Assembly (NCBI GenBank): GCA_937959395.1
Contig: CALGLR010000031.1
Coordinates: forward strand, 1-64,000
Direction of reading: 5' to 3'
DNA length: 64,000 bases
Origin: an uncultured Flavobacteriaceae bacterium
GTDB taxonomy: Bacteria; Bacteroidota; Bacteroidia; Flavobacteriales; Flavobacteriaceae
The first letter of the stretch is position 1. The number at the start of each line of letters is the position of its first letter. The notes below the pieces were generated by a model. That model did no database searches and was not told the DNA's origin. It saw only the letters and a program-made list of their open reading frames with translations. Positions 28,344 to 37,282 of this stretch are shown piece after piece. Both the position numbers and the translations under genes were made by a program.

Positions 28344-31300
28344 TTAAGCCAAAATAGGTTCTAGGACATTTAAAGCTTGTTTTACGGTTTTAATTTCCTC
28401 AAAGGTAAGCAATAAACGTAAACCGTTTCTAGTTTGCTTTTCTTTCATCTTGCAATTTTGAGAATGGGATTGTACATACTGTAAAAGGCGAGTGAAATTA
28501 GGACTTTGATAAAAACGGCTTTGTTGGTCATTAATAAAGTACCCGATAAGTCTGCCTTGTTTCATAATTACTTTTTCCAGGCCTAATTTTGTTGCTGCCC
28601 ACTTTAAACGTACACTGTTTAATAAGTCTACAACTGGTATTGGTAATTCTCCAAAACGATCGATAAGCTGTTTTTCAAAAACCAGTAATTCGTCTTCGGT
28701 TTTAATACCATTTAGTTGCGTATATAAATTAAGACGTTCTGCAATATTGTTTATATAATCGTCTGGAAATAGTAATTCAAAATCACTATCTATAGTAATG
28801 TCTTTAACGAAAATTTTATCTTTTTCTTCTTCATAGAGATCAGCAAATTCAGTTTCTTTAAGTTCTTCTATCGCTTCATTTAAAATTTTCTGATAGGTAT
28901 CGAATCCTATTTCATTTATAAAACCACTTTGTTCGCCACCTAATAAATCACCAGCACCTCTAATTTCTAGATCTTTCATGGCAATATTAAAACCACTTCC
29001 TAACTCAGTGAATTGTTCCAGTGCTTGAATACGTTTTCTAGCATCGTTGGTCATTGCAGAATAGTCTGGTGTGATGAAATAACAAAAGGCTTTTTTATTG
29101 CTTCGTCCTACACGACCTCGCATTTGATGCAGATCACTTAAGCCAAAATTATTGGCGTTATTAATAAAAATGGTGTTAGCATTTGGGACATCTAAGCCGC
29201 TTTCTACAATGGTTGTACTTACTAAAACATCGAACTCGCCATTCATAAAAGAGAGCATCAATTCTTCAAGTTTTTTACCGTCTAATTGCCCATGACCAAT
29301 TCCTATTTTGGCATCAGGGACTAAACGTTGAATCATTCCAGCTACTTCTTTAATGTTTTCAATACGATTATGAATAAAAAATATTTGTCCGCCACGTTGT
29401 ATTTCATAACTCACGGCATCTCTTATTGTTTCTTCACTAAAGCGTATTACATTACTTTCTATTGGGTAACGGTTTGGCGGTGGCGTTGTAATTACGGATA
29501 GATCTCTTGCTGCCATTAAGCTAAACTGAAGTGTTCTAGGAATAGGAGTTGCAGTAAGCGTCAATACATCGACATTATCTTTTAGTGTTTTTAGTTTTTC
29601 TTTAACGCCTACTCCAAATTTTTGTTCTTCATCTACAATTAGTAAACCTAAATCTTTAAACTTTACATTCTTATTCACTAATTGGTGAGTGCCTATAATA
29701 ATATCGACATGCCCTTTTTCGAGTTTTTCTAATGTTTCCCGTTTTTGTTTTGCCGTTCGAAATCGATTTACATAATCTACAGTAACCGGAAATTCTTTTA
29801 AACGTTCACTAATTGTTTTATTATGCTGAAATGCTAAAATGGTTGTAGGGACTAAAATGGCCACTTGTTTACCGTTATCTACTGCTTTAAAAGCAGCACG
29901 AATAGCCACTTCAGTTTTTCCAAACCCAACATCGCCACATATTAAGCGATCCATTGGGCGTTCACTTTCCATATCTGTTTTTATATCTGCAGTTGCAGTA
30001 ATTTGATCTGGAGTGTCTTCGTATATAAAAGAAGCTTCTAATTCGTGTTGTAAATAGCTGTCGGGTTTATATTGATACCCTTTTTCTAATTTACGTTTTG
30101 CGTATAGTTTTATTAAATTAAAGGCAACATGCTTTACACGAGCCTTTGTTTTTTGTTTTAGTACTTTCCAGGCTTTACTTCCTAGTTTATATATTTTTGG
30201 CGGTTTACCATCTTTGCCATTAAATTTGGTGATTTTATGTAACGAATGAATGCTTAAATATAAAATATCGCGTTCTCCATAAACCAATTTAATGGCTTCT
30301 TGTTTATTCCCTTCGACATCTATTTTTTTAAGTCCACCAAATTTTCCAATACCATGATCTATATGAGTTACATAATCGCCAATATCTAATTTGGTTAACT
30401 CTTTTAAAGTAATGGCTTGCTTTTTAGCATAACCATTTTTAAGATTGAATTTATTATAGCGTTCGAAAATTTGATGATCGGTGTAACAAACAATTTTGTT
30501 ATCATGATCTATAAAACCTTGATGTAAAGAAGCGGTTATGGTTTTATAATTTACTTTCTGTTCAACACTTCGACCATTCTCAGTGCTGGCATCTTCAAAA
30601 ATATCATGAAAGCGTTTCGCTTGTTGTTTGCTAACACATGCAATATGATTGATGTATCCTTTATCGTGATTTTCATTAAGGTTGCTAATTAATAAATCAA
30701 ACTGTTTATTAAATGAAGGTTGAGGAGATGTATTAAAAGATATAATTTGAACCTCGTTTGAATTTGATTGGTTACTGAGCGAAGTCGAAGTACCAAATTC
30801 AACAATAGTATAATCTAAGAGTTGTTTTTTTAGTAAAGTAGCATTACAAAATAATTCGCTTGGCGTTGCGCGTTTAAGTTCTGAATCTAAAGTTTTAAAG
30901 GTGTCTTCTGCTTTTTCGTAAAAGGTATCAATTCTTGAAAATAATAAATCGGCATTTTTAGCGAAAACTACAGTTTTAGAAGCTAAGTACTTTAAAAAGC
31001 TCTCTCTCTTTTCATCTAAAAACTTATTAGCAATATTAGGAATAATGTTTATTTTTTTTATTTGATTTTCAGAAAGTTGAGTTTCTACATCAAAAGTTCT
31101 AATACTATCTACTTCATCACCAAAAAACTCAATGCGATAAGGTTCATCGTGTGAGAATGAAAACACATCGACGATACCACCACGAACAGAAAATTCGCCA
31201 GGCTCCGTAACGAAATCAACTCGTTTAAATTGGTATTCGAATAAGACCTCGTTTACAAAATCTATAGATAAATTATCATTAACAGTAACCTTTAAGGTAT

Positions 31301-31721
31301 TGCGTTCTAATTCTTTTCGAGTGACTACTTTTTCAAAAAGAGCATCGGGATAGGTAACAATGATTGAAGGTTTCTTTTGAGAATTAATACGATTTAAAAC
31401 CTCTGCACGTAGTAAAACATTTGCATTATCGGTTTCATCTATTTGATAAGGCCGCCTATAACTCCCTGGATAAAACAAGACATCTTTATCATTAATAAGA
31501 AACTCTAAATCATTAAGATAAAACGCAGCTTCTTCTTTGTCATTAAAAATTAATAAAAACGGTTTTTGGGCTTCATTAAAAGCAGCTTTAATAATATAGG
31601 AGAAAGAAGAGCCTATTAGCCCTTTTAAAGCGGTTTTACTTTTGGATTGGGCAATACTCTCTTGCAATTTTTGCAGTTGCAAAGACTGTGAATAGGTTTG
31701 CGAGAGGTTATTTTTACTCAC
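28344..31721 (-). CDS. mfd: Transcription-repair coupling factor Mfd
   Basis: 1125 residues, full length for Mfd, the ATP-dependent translocase that removes stalled RNA polymerase and recruits UvrA to lesions. The UvrB-like N-domain is seen in FYPGSYRRPYQID and PGEFSVRGGIVDVFSF. The RNA polymerase interaction domain has GDYVTHIDHGIGKF. RecG-like helicase motifs are present: Walker A CGDVGFGKTEVAIRA, DEEQ in LIVDEEQKFGVG, TATPIPRTLQ, and the TRG region QMRGRVGRSNKKAF. The C-terminal TRCF domain (from ~1000) is complete. Confidence 0.97.
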   Translation of the reverse strand: MSKNNLSQTYSQSLQLQKLQESIAQSKSKTALKGLIGSSFSYIIKAAFNEAQKPFLLIFNDKEEAAFYLNDLEFLINDKDVLFYPGSYRRPYQIDETDNANVLLRAEVLNRINSQKKPSIIVTYPDALFEKVVTRKELERNTLKVTVNDNLSIDFVNEVLFEYQFKRVDFVTEPGEFSVRGGIVDVFSFSHDEPYRIEFFGDEVDSIRTFDVETQLSENQIKKINIIPNIANKFLDEKRESFLKYLASKTVVFAKNADLLFSRIDTFYEKAEDTFKTLDSELKRATPSELFCNATLLKKQLLDYTIVEFGTSTSLSNQSNSNEVQIISFNTSPQPSFNKQFDLLISNLNENHDKGYINHIACVSKQQAKRFHDIFEDASTENGRSVEQKVNYKTITASLHQGFIDHDNKIVCYTDHQIFERYNKFNLKNGYAKKQAITLKELTKLDIGDYVTHIDHGIGKFGGLKKIDVEGNKQEAIKLVYGERDILYLSIHSLHKITKFNGKDGKPPKIYKLGSKAWKVLKQKTKARVKHVAFNLIKLYAKRKLEKGYQYKPDSYLQHELEASFIYEDTPDQITATADIKTDMESERPMDRLICGDVGFGKTEVAIRAAFKAVDNGKQVAILVPTTILAFQHNKTISERLKEFPVTVDYVNRFRTAKQKRETLEKLEKGHVDIIIGTHQLVNKNVKFKDLGLLIVDEEQKFGVGVKEKLKTLKDNVDVLTLTATPIPRTLQFSLMAARDLSVITTPPPNRYPIESNVIRFSEETIRDAVSYEIQRGGQIFFIHNRIENIKEVAGMIQRLVPDAKIGIGHGQLDGKKLEELMLSFMNGEFDVLVSTTIVESGLDVPNANTIFINNANNFGLSDLHQMRGRVGRSNKKAFCYFITPDYSAMTNDARKRIQALEQFTELGSGFNIAMKDLEIRGAGDLLGGEQSGFINEIGFDTYQKILNEAIEELKETEFADLYEEEKDKIFVKDITIDSDFELLFPDDYINNIAERLNLYTQLNGIKTEDELLVFEKQLIDRFGELPIPVVDLLNSVRLKWAATKLGLEKVIMKQGRLIGYFINDQQSRFYQSPNFTRLLQYVQSHSQNCKMKEKQTRNGLRLLLTFEEIKTVKQALNVLEPILA

Positions 31722-31739
31722 TTAAATTTTAATTTAATG

Positions 31740-31747
31740 CAAATATA
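31740..31747 (-). promoter_or_regulatory. Putative -7 box upstream of mfd
   Basis: On the minus strand TATATTTG is a perfect match to TAnnTTTG, 18 nt before the mfd start codon and followed by a C as is common. No convincing -33 box is seen. Confidence 0.45.
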
Positions 31748-31907
31748 AGTCTTAGAACTGTTAATTTAGAATCTTATCTCATTTCAAACTTAAATCCGCC
31801 CAGTAAAAGTGTGTTTTTTTACTTTAAATTGAAAATCGAGTTGCGTTTATTGTTTTTTGGTGTTCTAAAAAAAGAAAATTTTAATTTTAAAAAGTATTTT
31901 GTTTAAC

Positions 31908-31915
31908 TATCTTTG
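31908..31915 (+). promoter_or_regulatory. Putative -7 box upstream of the TerB gene
   Basis: TATCTTTG matches TAnnTTTG perfectly and ends 22 nt before the ATG at 31938. An ORF start at 31899 would overlap the promoter, which supports the shorter protein. Confidence 0.5.
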
Positions 31916-31937
31916 CACTAAATTTAAAGAAAGAAAG

Positions 31938-32369
31938 ATGTCATTTTCAGATTTATTTGATAGCGGATTTAAAAAACGTAACGAAGATCACTTTGCTTCG
32001 ATTGTTAGAGTAGCAATGAGTGATGGAGTAATTAGCAGTGAAGAACGCGAGTTTTTAGATCGCTTATCACGAAACTTAGATATAAGTGAGAAAGATTATG
32101 TTACCATTTTAAAGGATTATAAATCACATCCTGTTAATCCCCCTTCTTCTTACGAAAGGCGCTTAGAGCGTTTGTATGATTTAGCTAGAATGGTATGGGT
32201 AGACCAAGTTGAAGGAGAAAAACAAGTCGGCATATTAGAACGTTTATGTGTAGGTTTAGGATTTAATCCTAAAAATGCAAAATATGTAACCGATAAAGCG
32301 TTAGATCTAGTACAACACGGTGTTGATGGTGATACCTTTATTGAAGAAATTAAAAATATGAATAGATAA
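31938..32369 (+). CDS. TerB-like protein (tellurite-resistance TerB fold)
   Basis: 143 residues from the ATG at 31938 (MSFSDLFDSGFKKRNEDHF). The all-helical TerB-like domain covers most of it; EEREFLDRLSRNL and the acidic DGVISSEE turn are typical. TerB-like domains bind metal ions and occur in many stress and membrane-associated systems; a role in tellurite resistance is not implied by this alone. It is a lone plus-strand gene between mfd and the signalling cassette. Confidence 0.8.
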   Translation: MSFSDLFDSGFKKRNEDHFASIVRVAMSDGVISSEEREFLDRLSRNLDISEKDYVTILKDYKSHPVNPPSSYERRLERLYDLARMVWVDQVEGEKQVGILERLCVGLGFNPKNAKYVTDKALDLVQHGVDGDTFIEEIKNMNR

Positions 32370-32403
32370 TATTATTCAGTTTAGGATAAAAAGAAAAGCG
32401 AGC

Positions 32404-33939
32404 CTATGTTAATAAGTCCGCTTTTTCTTTTATTAACGTATTTATTTTTTTGGTAAGTACCTTTTTTTCATATGGCTTACTTATATATGCATTGGCTCTA
32501 TTTTGTATGCATTTTCTTTCTTCTTCTTCATCGTTATTAGTAGAAACCATAATTACAGGAATATCTTTAAAATCTGCATCTTCAGAAAGACGTATGTAAC
32601 GAACAGTATCTAAACCATCCATTTTAGGAAGTTTAAGATTCATTATTACTGCATCATATTTTTTTCTATAAAGGCTTTCAATTACCGCATCACCAGATTC
32701 AACAAAATTTAAATTGTATTTTTTTTGATTAAATATGGACTCAAGCTCTATTTCTGCTTTAGAAAAGGGGTCGGCAACTAAAATTTTAAATGCATTTTCT
32801 AACTGCTTTCTTTCTTCAATTATTTTCTCATCTAGCGTTTGTTTTTCTGAGATTGCAAAGGGTAAACCAACAGTAAATGAGGTTCCTTTTTTAAGTTCAC
32901 TATCTACAGTTATTGTTCCTTTCAAAGCATCAGCTAAATGTTTAACAATAGACAACCCAAGACCAATTCCTTTGTTGTCTTTAATTTTAGTGTTTTTAAT
33001 TTGATAAAAACCATTAAAAATAGCATTGAGCTTTTTCTTGTCTATCCCAACTCCTGTATCATTTATTTTAAAATCTAATTCAATAGTATTTTTCGCTTTA
33101 TTTTTAACAATAACTTCTAATTTAATAGTTCCACTAGTGGTGAATTTTATTGCATTTTCTGTTAAATTAGTTAATATTTGAGTTAATCGATATTGATCGC
33201 CATCTATAAAAAGTGGGCAAGATTCATCTACTTTGCAAATAAAATTCAACCCTTTTTCAATACATTTTTGTTTAGATATGGCATTAATATGATCTATAGC
33301 TTCATAAATATTAAAAGAACTAGTATTTATCTCAAAATAACCAGTTTCTATTCTTGAAATATCAAGTATGTCATTTATGATATGTTTTAATTGATCATTT
33401 ATATTCGTTACAACATTTAAATTATAACGTTGATTTTGTGATAAATTAGTGTTTTTGAGAAGTAAACACATTCTATTAATAGAGTTAATAGGAATTCTAA
33501 TTTCATGACTAAAACTTCTAATAAAACGATTTTTGAACCGTTCTTTCTCTTGTAGTATATGATTTTTGTATTTGAGTAATTGAGAATTTATTATAGTCTC
33601 GTTTCTTATTTGCGTAACTTTTTGTAAATTATTGTAATGCTTTGTTAAATCATCGATAATTACTAATGAATTAGTGTCTTTTTCAAAAGTTTTTATAGTG
33701 ATATCTATAACGTAACGGACGTCATCTAAAAAAATATTAACGCATTTAAAATTAAGTTCTTGAGTTTCCTTTTTTGGTATGAAATCAATATTTTCAAAAA
33801 AAGGATGTAGCGTTTTTATAGGTTTGCCAATGGCGTCTTTGAAAAACGGAGATTCGTTTTCTATTACATTTCCTTTTTCATTAATAACAATGAATTGGTT
33901 AATAGTATTTACGTGAGGATTTATATACGAATTAAGCAT
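32404..33939 (-). CDS. Soluble hybrid histidine kinase with degenerate receiver
   Basis: 511 residues without membrane segments. An N-terminal PAS-like region (~1-110) is followed by a short coiled coil, HisKA with the phospho-acceptor His at residue 145 in FSHEIRIPIN, HATPase with N-box TENAIKFT and G-boxes NDTGVGI and GIGLGLSIV, and a C-terminal receiver (~385-505). In the receiver the expected phospho-acceptor Asp is Asn434 (VIMNLKLPKMDG; codon AAT) and the N-terminal acidic pair is reduced to ADP. The Lys (ISKPYEKK) is retained. The receiver is thus probably not phosphorylated. The gene is paralogous and collinear with the next upstream kinase and is last in the five-gene cassette, 70 bp downstream of its paralogue. 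Confidence 0.9.
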   Translation of the reverse strand: MLNSYINPHVNTINQFIVINEKGNVIENESPFFKDAIGKPIKTLHPFFENIDFIPKKETQELNFKCVNIFLDDVRYVIDITIKTFEKDTNSLVIIDDLTKHYNNLQKVTQIRNETIINSQLLKYKNHILQEKERFKNRFIRSFSHEIRIPINSINRMCLLLKNTNLSQNQRYNLNVVTNINDQLKHIINDILDISRIETGYFEINTSSFNIYEAIDHINAISKQKCIEKGLNFICKVDESCPLFIDGDQYRLTQILTNLTENAIKFTTSGTIKLEVIVKNKAKNTIELDFKINDTGVGIDKKKLNAIFNGFYQIKNTKIKDNKGIGLGLSIVKHLADALKGTITVDSELKKGTSFTVGLPFAISEKQTLDEKIIEERKQLENAFKILVADPFSKAEIELESIFNQKKYNLNFVESGDAVIESLYRKKYDAVIMNLKLPKMDGLDTVRYIRLSEDADFKDIPVIMVSTNNDEEEERKCIQNRANAYISKPYEKKVLTKKINTLIKEKADLLT

Positions 33940-34009
33940 AAGAGTGGGATAAAGTATGGAGTAAGATACATTAAAATCGTATACAGTTATCTTAAAAAAT
34001 AGATAATTC

Positions 34010-35527
34010 TTACTTTAAGTATTTACTAATTGTGTTTATTAATGTCGTTTCATCAAAAGGTTTTTTAACAACATCGTTAATTCCGGCCTTTTTATACTTT
34101 TTTAAATCTTCACTAAATACCTTTGCTGTTAAAGCTATAATAGGCACTCTTTTATGTTCGCGTTCTGGAAGCTGTCTTATTTTTTTAGCAACCTCATCTC
34201 CCCATTGATCTTGTAATTTTATATCCATTAAGACCAAATCAAATTCTGAATTTTCTATGCGTGGAATGACTTCATCTGCATTAGAAACAATGTCTAAGAA
34301 GAATTGACCTTTTCTAGCTAAAATTTTTAAAACTGAAAGTTGAGTAATCTCAGAATCTTCAACAAGAAGGATGTTGTATTTTTTGTCAGATTTTATAGTT
34401 TTTATTTTGACTTCTTCTTTAGTTGGTAGTTTCTGATTCGAATCTACTCTAAAATTAATGTTAGTAGAAAAAGTAGAGCCCTTATCCACTTCAGATTCTA
34501 CTGAAATTTTGCTGCGTGTTAACTCAACTAAATATTTTACAATGGCTAAACCTAATCCCGAACCTTTAAAAGATAATGGGTTGTTTACTTGTGTGAAATT
34601 TTCAAAAATTGATTCTAATTTCTCAGGAGCTATTCCAATACCAGTGTCTATGATTTCAAAATGAACACTTGCTTTTTGGGCCCGAACTTGATTTAGAGAG
34701 ACATTAAAAGTAACACTACCTTTTTCTGTAAATTTGATAGCATTATCTAACAGGTTAGTAAGAACTTGTCTTAGTCTCATTGCATCTCCTCCTACTATTA
34801 ATGGTAGTTTTTCATCTATAGATGTAAAGTATTCTAATCCTTTTTCTTTAGCACGTATGGCATAACTCGCATTAATATCTTTTAAAAGTTCTCTAATATC
34901 AAATGGTTTTAAAACCAATTGTAATTTTCCTACTTCTATTTTTGAAATGTCTAAAATATCATCAATCATTTTCTTCAAAAAACTAGAAGATGATTTTAGA
35001 ATTTGCAAGTAATTTTTCTGTTGATCATCTAATTGCGTATTCTTTAAAATATCTGAAAAAGTGATGATACCAGTTATGGGGTCACGTAATTCATGACTAA
35101 AATTTGCAATAAATGTATTTTTGAACTCTTCTTTTTCTCTTAAATAGCTATTTTTTAATTCTAGTATTTCAGAGTTTATAACAGATTCGTTTCTTACTTG
35201 AGCAGTAGTTTGATAATGTTTGTAATGAGAGGTTAAATCTGTGATTGTTATAAGAGGATATTTCTCTTTATTAAATGTTTTAAGAGCTATATCTGCAGTA
35301 ATTGATTTATTGTTTAAGTTTAAATGGATACAGTTGAAAAAATATTCTTTATCCTGAGATTCCAGAAGATGAATTACTGTTTCAAAAAAAGGACTAACGT
35401 CTACAATATTTTCCTCTTTTGAATTACCAAACAAAATAGCGTCAGATTCTAGTATTTGACCATTAAAGTCAACTACTATATACTGAATTATTGCTTTTGC
35501 ATGTTGTTTTTTATAAGTCTCAAGCAT
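34010..35527 (-). CDS. Soluble hybrid histidine kinase with intact receiver
   Basis: 505 residues, no membrane segments. Same order as its paralogue: PAS-like region (1-110), HisKA with His145 in NFSHELRDPITG, HATPase (LLDNAIKFT, IDTGIGI, GSGLGLAIV), and a receiver at ~380-505. Here the receiver is complete: acidic pair in LLVEDS, phospho-acceptor Asp in VLMDIKLQDQ, Thr in IALTA and Lys in VKKPF. It probably autophosphorylates and relays to its own receiver; no HPt or DNA-binding output gene is adjacent. It follows the GTPase gene by 14 bp. Confidence 0.92.
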   Translation of the reverse strand: MLETYKKQHAKAIIQYIVVDFNGQILESDAILFGNSKEENIVDVSPFFETVIHLLESQDKEYFFNCIHLNLNNKSITADIALKTFNKEKYPLITITDLTSHYKHYQTTAQVRNESVINSEILELKNSYLREKEEFKNTFIANFSHELRDPITGIITFSDILKNTQLDDQQKNYLQILKSSSSFLKKMIDDILDISKIEVGKLQLVLKPFDIRELLKDINASYAIRAKEKGLEYFTSIDEKLPLIVGGDAMRLRQVLTNLLDNAIKFTEKGSVTFNVSLNQVRAQKASVHFEIIDTGIGIAPEKLESIFENFTQVNNPLSFKGSGLGLAIVKYLVELTRSKISVESEVDKGSTFSTNINFRVDSNQKLPTKEEVKIKTIKSDKKYNILLVEDSEITQLSVLKILARKGQFFLDIVSNADEVIPRIENSEFDLVLMDIKLQDQWGDEVAKKIRQLPEREHKRVPIIALTAKVFSEDLKKYKKAGINDVVKKPFDETTLINTISKYLK

Positions 35528-35541
35528 TTTTTCTCTAATTA

Positions 35542-36033
35542 TTAAATTAGCTCCATTGCTAATTTAGAGAAAAGTTCGTCAACTTTGTTTCCTGTCTTGG
35601 CACTTGTAAAGAAATCGATAAGAGGTTCTATTTCTCCGTTCAAATCCTTTATTTGTTCCTTGGTTAATAGATCTTCTTTGTTTCCGACTATTCTTATAGG
35701 TGTTTTATCAGAGTGTTGTTTAAGATATTCAATATCGCTACCAATAGTATTATAGGTTGCCGGCCTTGTAACATCAAAAACATAAATGTATGCGCTTGTT
35801 CCTAATAAATAAGAAGTACGAGTGTCTCTTATATCATCATTACCTTCAAGATCCCAGATAACGAGAGAGACGTCTTTACCTTCCTCAGGAATAGCGACAC
35901 TCTTTTTAAAGATATGTACACCTATTGTTACTTTGTAATCGTCTGAGAAAGTGTTTTCTACAAAGCGTCGTATAAGGGATGATTTTCCTACACCGAAGTG
36001 ACCAATCAAAACAACTTTTTTAGATATTTTCAT
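35542..36033 (-). CDS. Rab-like small GTPase
   Basis: 163 residues, the size of a Ras-superfamily domain. G1 is GHFGVGKSS (11-19), the switch I Thr is T36 within YKVTIGVHI (closely like eukaryotic Rab), G3 is WDLEGND (60-66), G4 is NKED (118-121) and G5 is TSAKTG (143-148). The residue equivalent to Ras Gln61 is Asn65. There is no lipidation motif. Its start overlaps the preceding gene by 14 bp, so translation is coupled to that longin/roadblock-like protein. By analogy with MglA/MglB, that protein may be an effector or GAP (inference). The hybrid kinase genes follow. Confidence 0.9.
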   Translation of the reverse strand: MKISKKVVLIGHFGVGKSSLIRRFVENTFSDDYKVTIGVHIFKKSVAIPEEGKDVSLVIWDLEGNDDIRDTRTSYLLGTSAYIYVFDVTRPATYNTIGSDIEYLKQHSDKTPIRIVGNKEDLLTKEQIKDLNGEIEPLIDFFTSAKTGNKVDELFSKLAMELI

Positions 36034-36838
36034 TCTCGAAATATAATTTTAATTTTTCATTTAACTTGGAAGTATCATTTAAATCCTCCTTGTTAATTAC
36101 ATTTTGGGCAAAGTTAAGTAATTTGTCTTCTAATTCCCCCTTAAATATAACATTATATGATCCAGATATAACAACAGCTATATAATATGAAGAGAAATTT
36201 TGAAGATGTACATGGTAAGACTCATATTCTATATATTGAAGCTCTATATCTTCTTTCTCAAAAGCATCCTCGGCAAAACTTTTAATGGCTGTAAGCATAC
36301 CAGCGACCATGTCTTCATCAATATTCTTTGTTCTGGTGTATTCAGATATTATTATTCCAGATCCTTTATTAATAACCATTAATTGTTCGACAACTGGTTT
36401 TATTTGCTCTTGAATAATTAATTCGCCTTCGCTAACCCCTGTTTTTTTTGCTTTCGCTTTTCGTCTTAATGATTTAAATGAGAACGTATTGCTAACTTGA
36501 GAATTTATTTTTTCTGAGAGTATTTGCATCTCATGCTGCACATAACGTTTTATCATTTTTCCAATTATAGGAAATAAGGCTTCTACTACAGCATCTTTGG
36601 AGTTCTCAATTTCGGCTTTTAAAGCTTCAGTAATAGTTGGTCCTAAAGTTTTAGGCATTTCTTTTACAAACTCCTCTAGTTTCTGATCAATTATGGGATC
36701 AACTTTTAGAGAAAGTTGGTTTTGCTTATTAATGGTTTCTTCAAGAACTTTTATTTTTCTAGATATTTCTTCGGCATACTCCCGCTCATCTCTTAGTAAG
36801 ATGTTTTTAAGAATATCTAATTTTTCTTGTTCAGTCAT
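36020..36838 (-). CDS. Putative GTPase-associated protein with coiled coil and longin/roadblock-like domain
   Basis: 272 residues. The N-terminal ~130 are helical and charged, likely coiled coil (KIKVLEETINKQNQLSL). Residues ~150-240 (VINKGSGIIISEYTRT ... DEDMVAGMLTAIKSFAEDAF ... SSYYIAVVISGSY) read as a longin/roadblock-like alpha-beta domain, the type that regulates small GTPases. The family assignment is by pattern only. The gene overlaps the GTPase gene by 14 bp and follows a small coiled-coil gene by 18 bp. Confidence 0.65.
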   Translation of the reverse strand: MTEQEKLDILKNILLRDEREYAEEISRKIKVLEETINKQNQLSLKVDPIIDQKLEEFVKEMPKTLGPTITEALKAEIENSKDAVVEALFPIIGKMIKRYVQHEMQILSEKINSQVSNTFSFKSLRRKAKAKKTGVSEGELIIQEQIKPVVEQLMVINKGSGIIISEYTRTKNIDEDMVAGMLTAIKSFAEDAFEKEDIELQYIEYESYHVHLQNFSSYYIAVVISGSYNVIFKGELEDKLLNFAQNVINKEDLNDTSKLNEKLKLYFENENI

Positions 36839-36856
36839 AAGAAAACCACGTATGTA

Positions 36857-37216
36857 TTACTGGCTTATCTTTTCTCCTAATTTAGTGAAAAGCTCGCCTA
36901 GTAATTTGCGGTCTGCTTTTTTATGATCTAGCTTATCAATTTTAGTGCCGATACTATCTTCTAACTCAGTAATTCTAATGTTTACATCGGTACTTAAATT
37001 ATCTATAGATTGTATAAGTTCACTTCTAACCTCGTCAATTAAAGATTCAAGCTCTTTCTTTTTGTTTAACAAATCTTTTTTTACAGATTCAAATTCAGAA
37101 TCGTAAGCTTGCATGTTTTCTCCAAAAATAAGCTGCTTTATTGCATCAATTTTTGTTGAAGCATCAGCTGCTATTGCGGTATTTTCGTTTTCGGGATTGG
37201 TTTTTACTTTAGACAT
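36857..37216 (-). CDS. Small coiled-coil protein, first gene of the GTPase cassette
   Basis: 119 residues, not of a named family. After a ~25-residue disordered N-terminus almost the whole chain is charged helix with heptad character (LLNKKKELESLIDEVRSELI; ITELEDSIGTKIDKLDHKK), so a coiled-coil oligomer is likely. The C-terminal LLGELFTKLGEKI may be a docking helix. The stop lies 18 bp before the longin/roadblock-like gene, and fbp lies 66 bp upstream, so it is either the first gene of the cassette or co-transcribed with fbp. Confidence 0.7.
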   Translation of the reverse strand: MSKVKTNPENENTAIAADASTKIDAIKQLIFGENMQAYDSEFESVKKDLLNKKKELESLIDEVRSELIQSIDNLSTDVNIRITELEDSIGTKIDKLDHKKADRKLLGELFTKLGEKISQ

Positions 37217-37282
37217 TATTAAGAGTGTTTTAAACGTGCTTTATTGTTGTAAATTAAAAGGTAAAATGTTAAACAAAACAAT

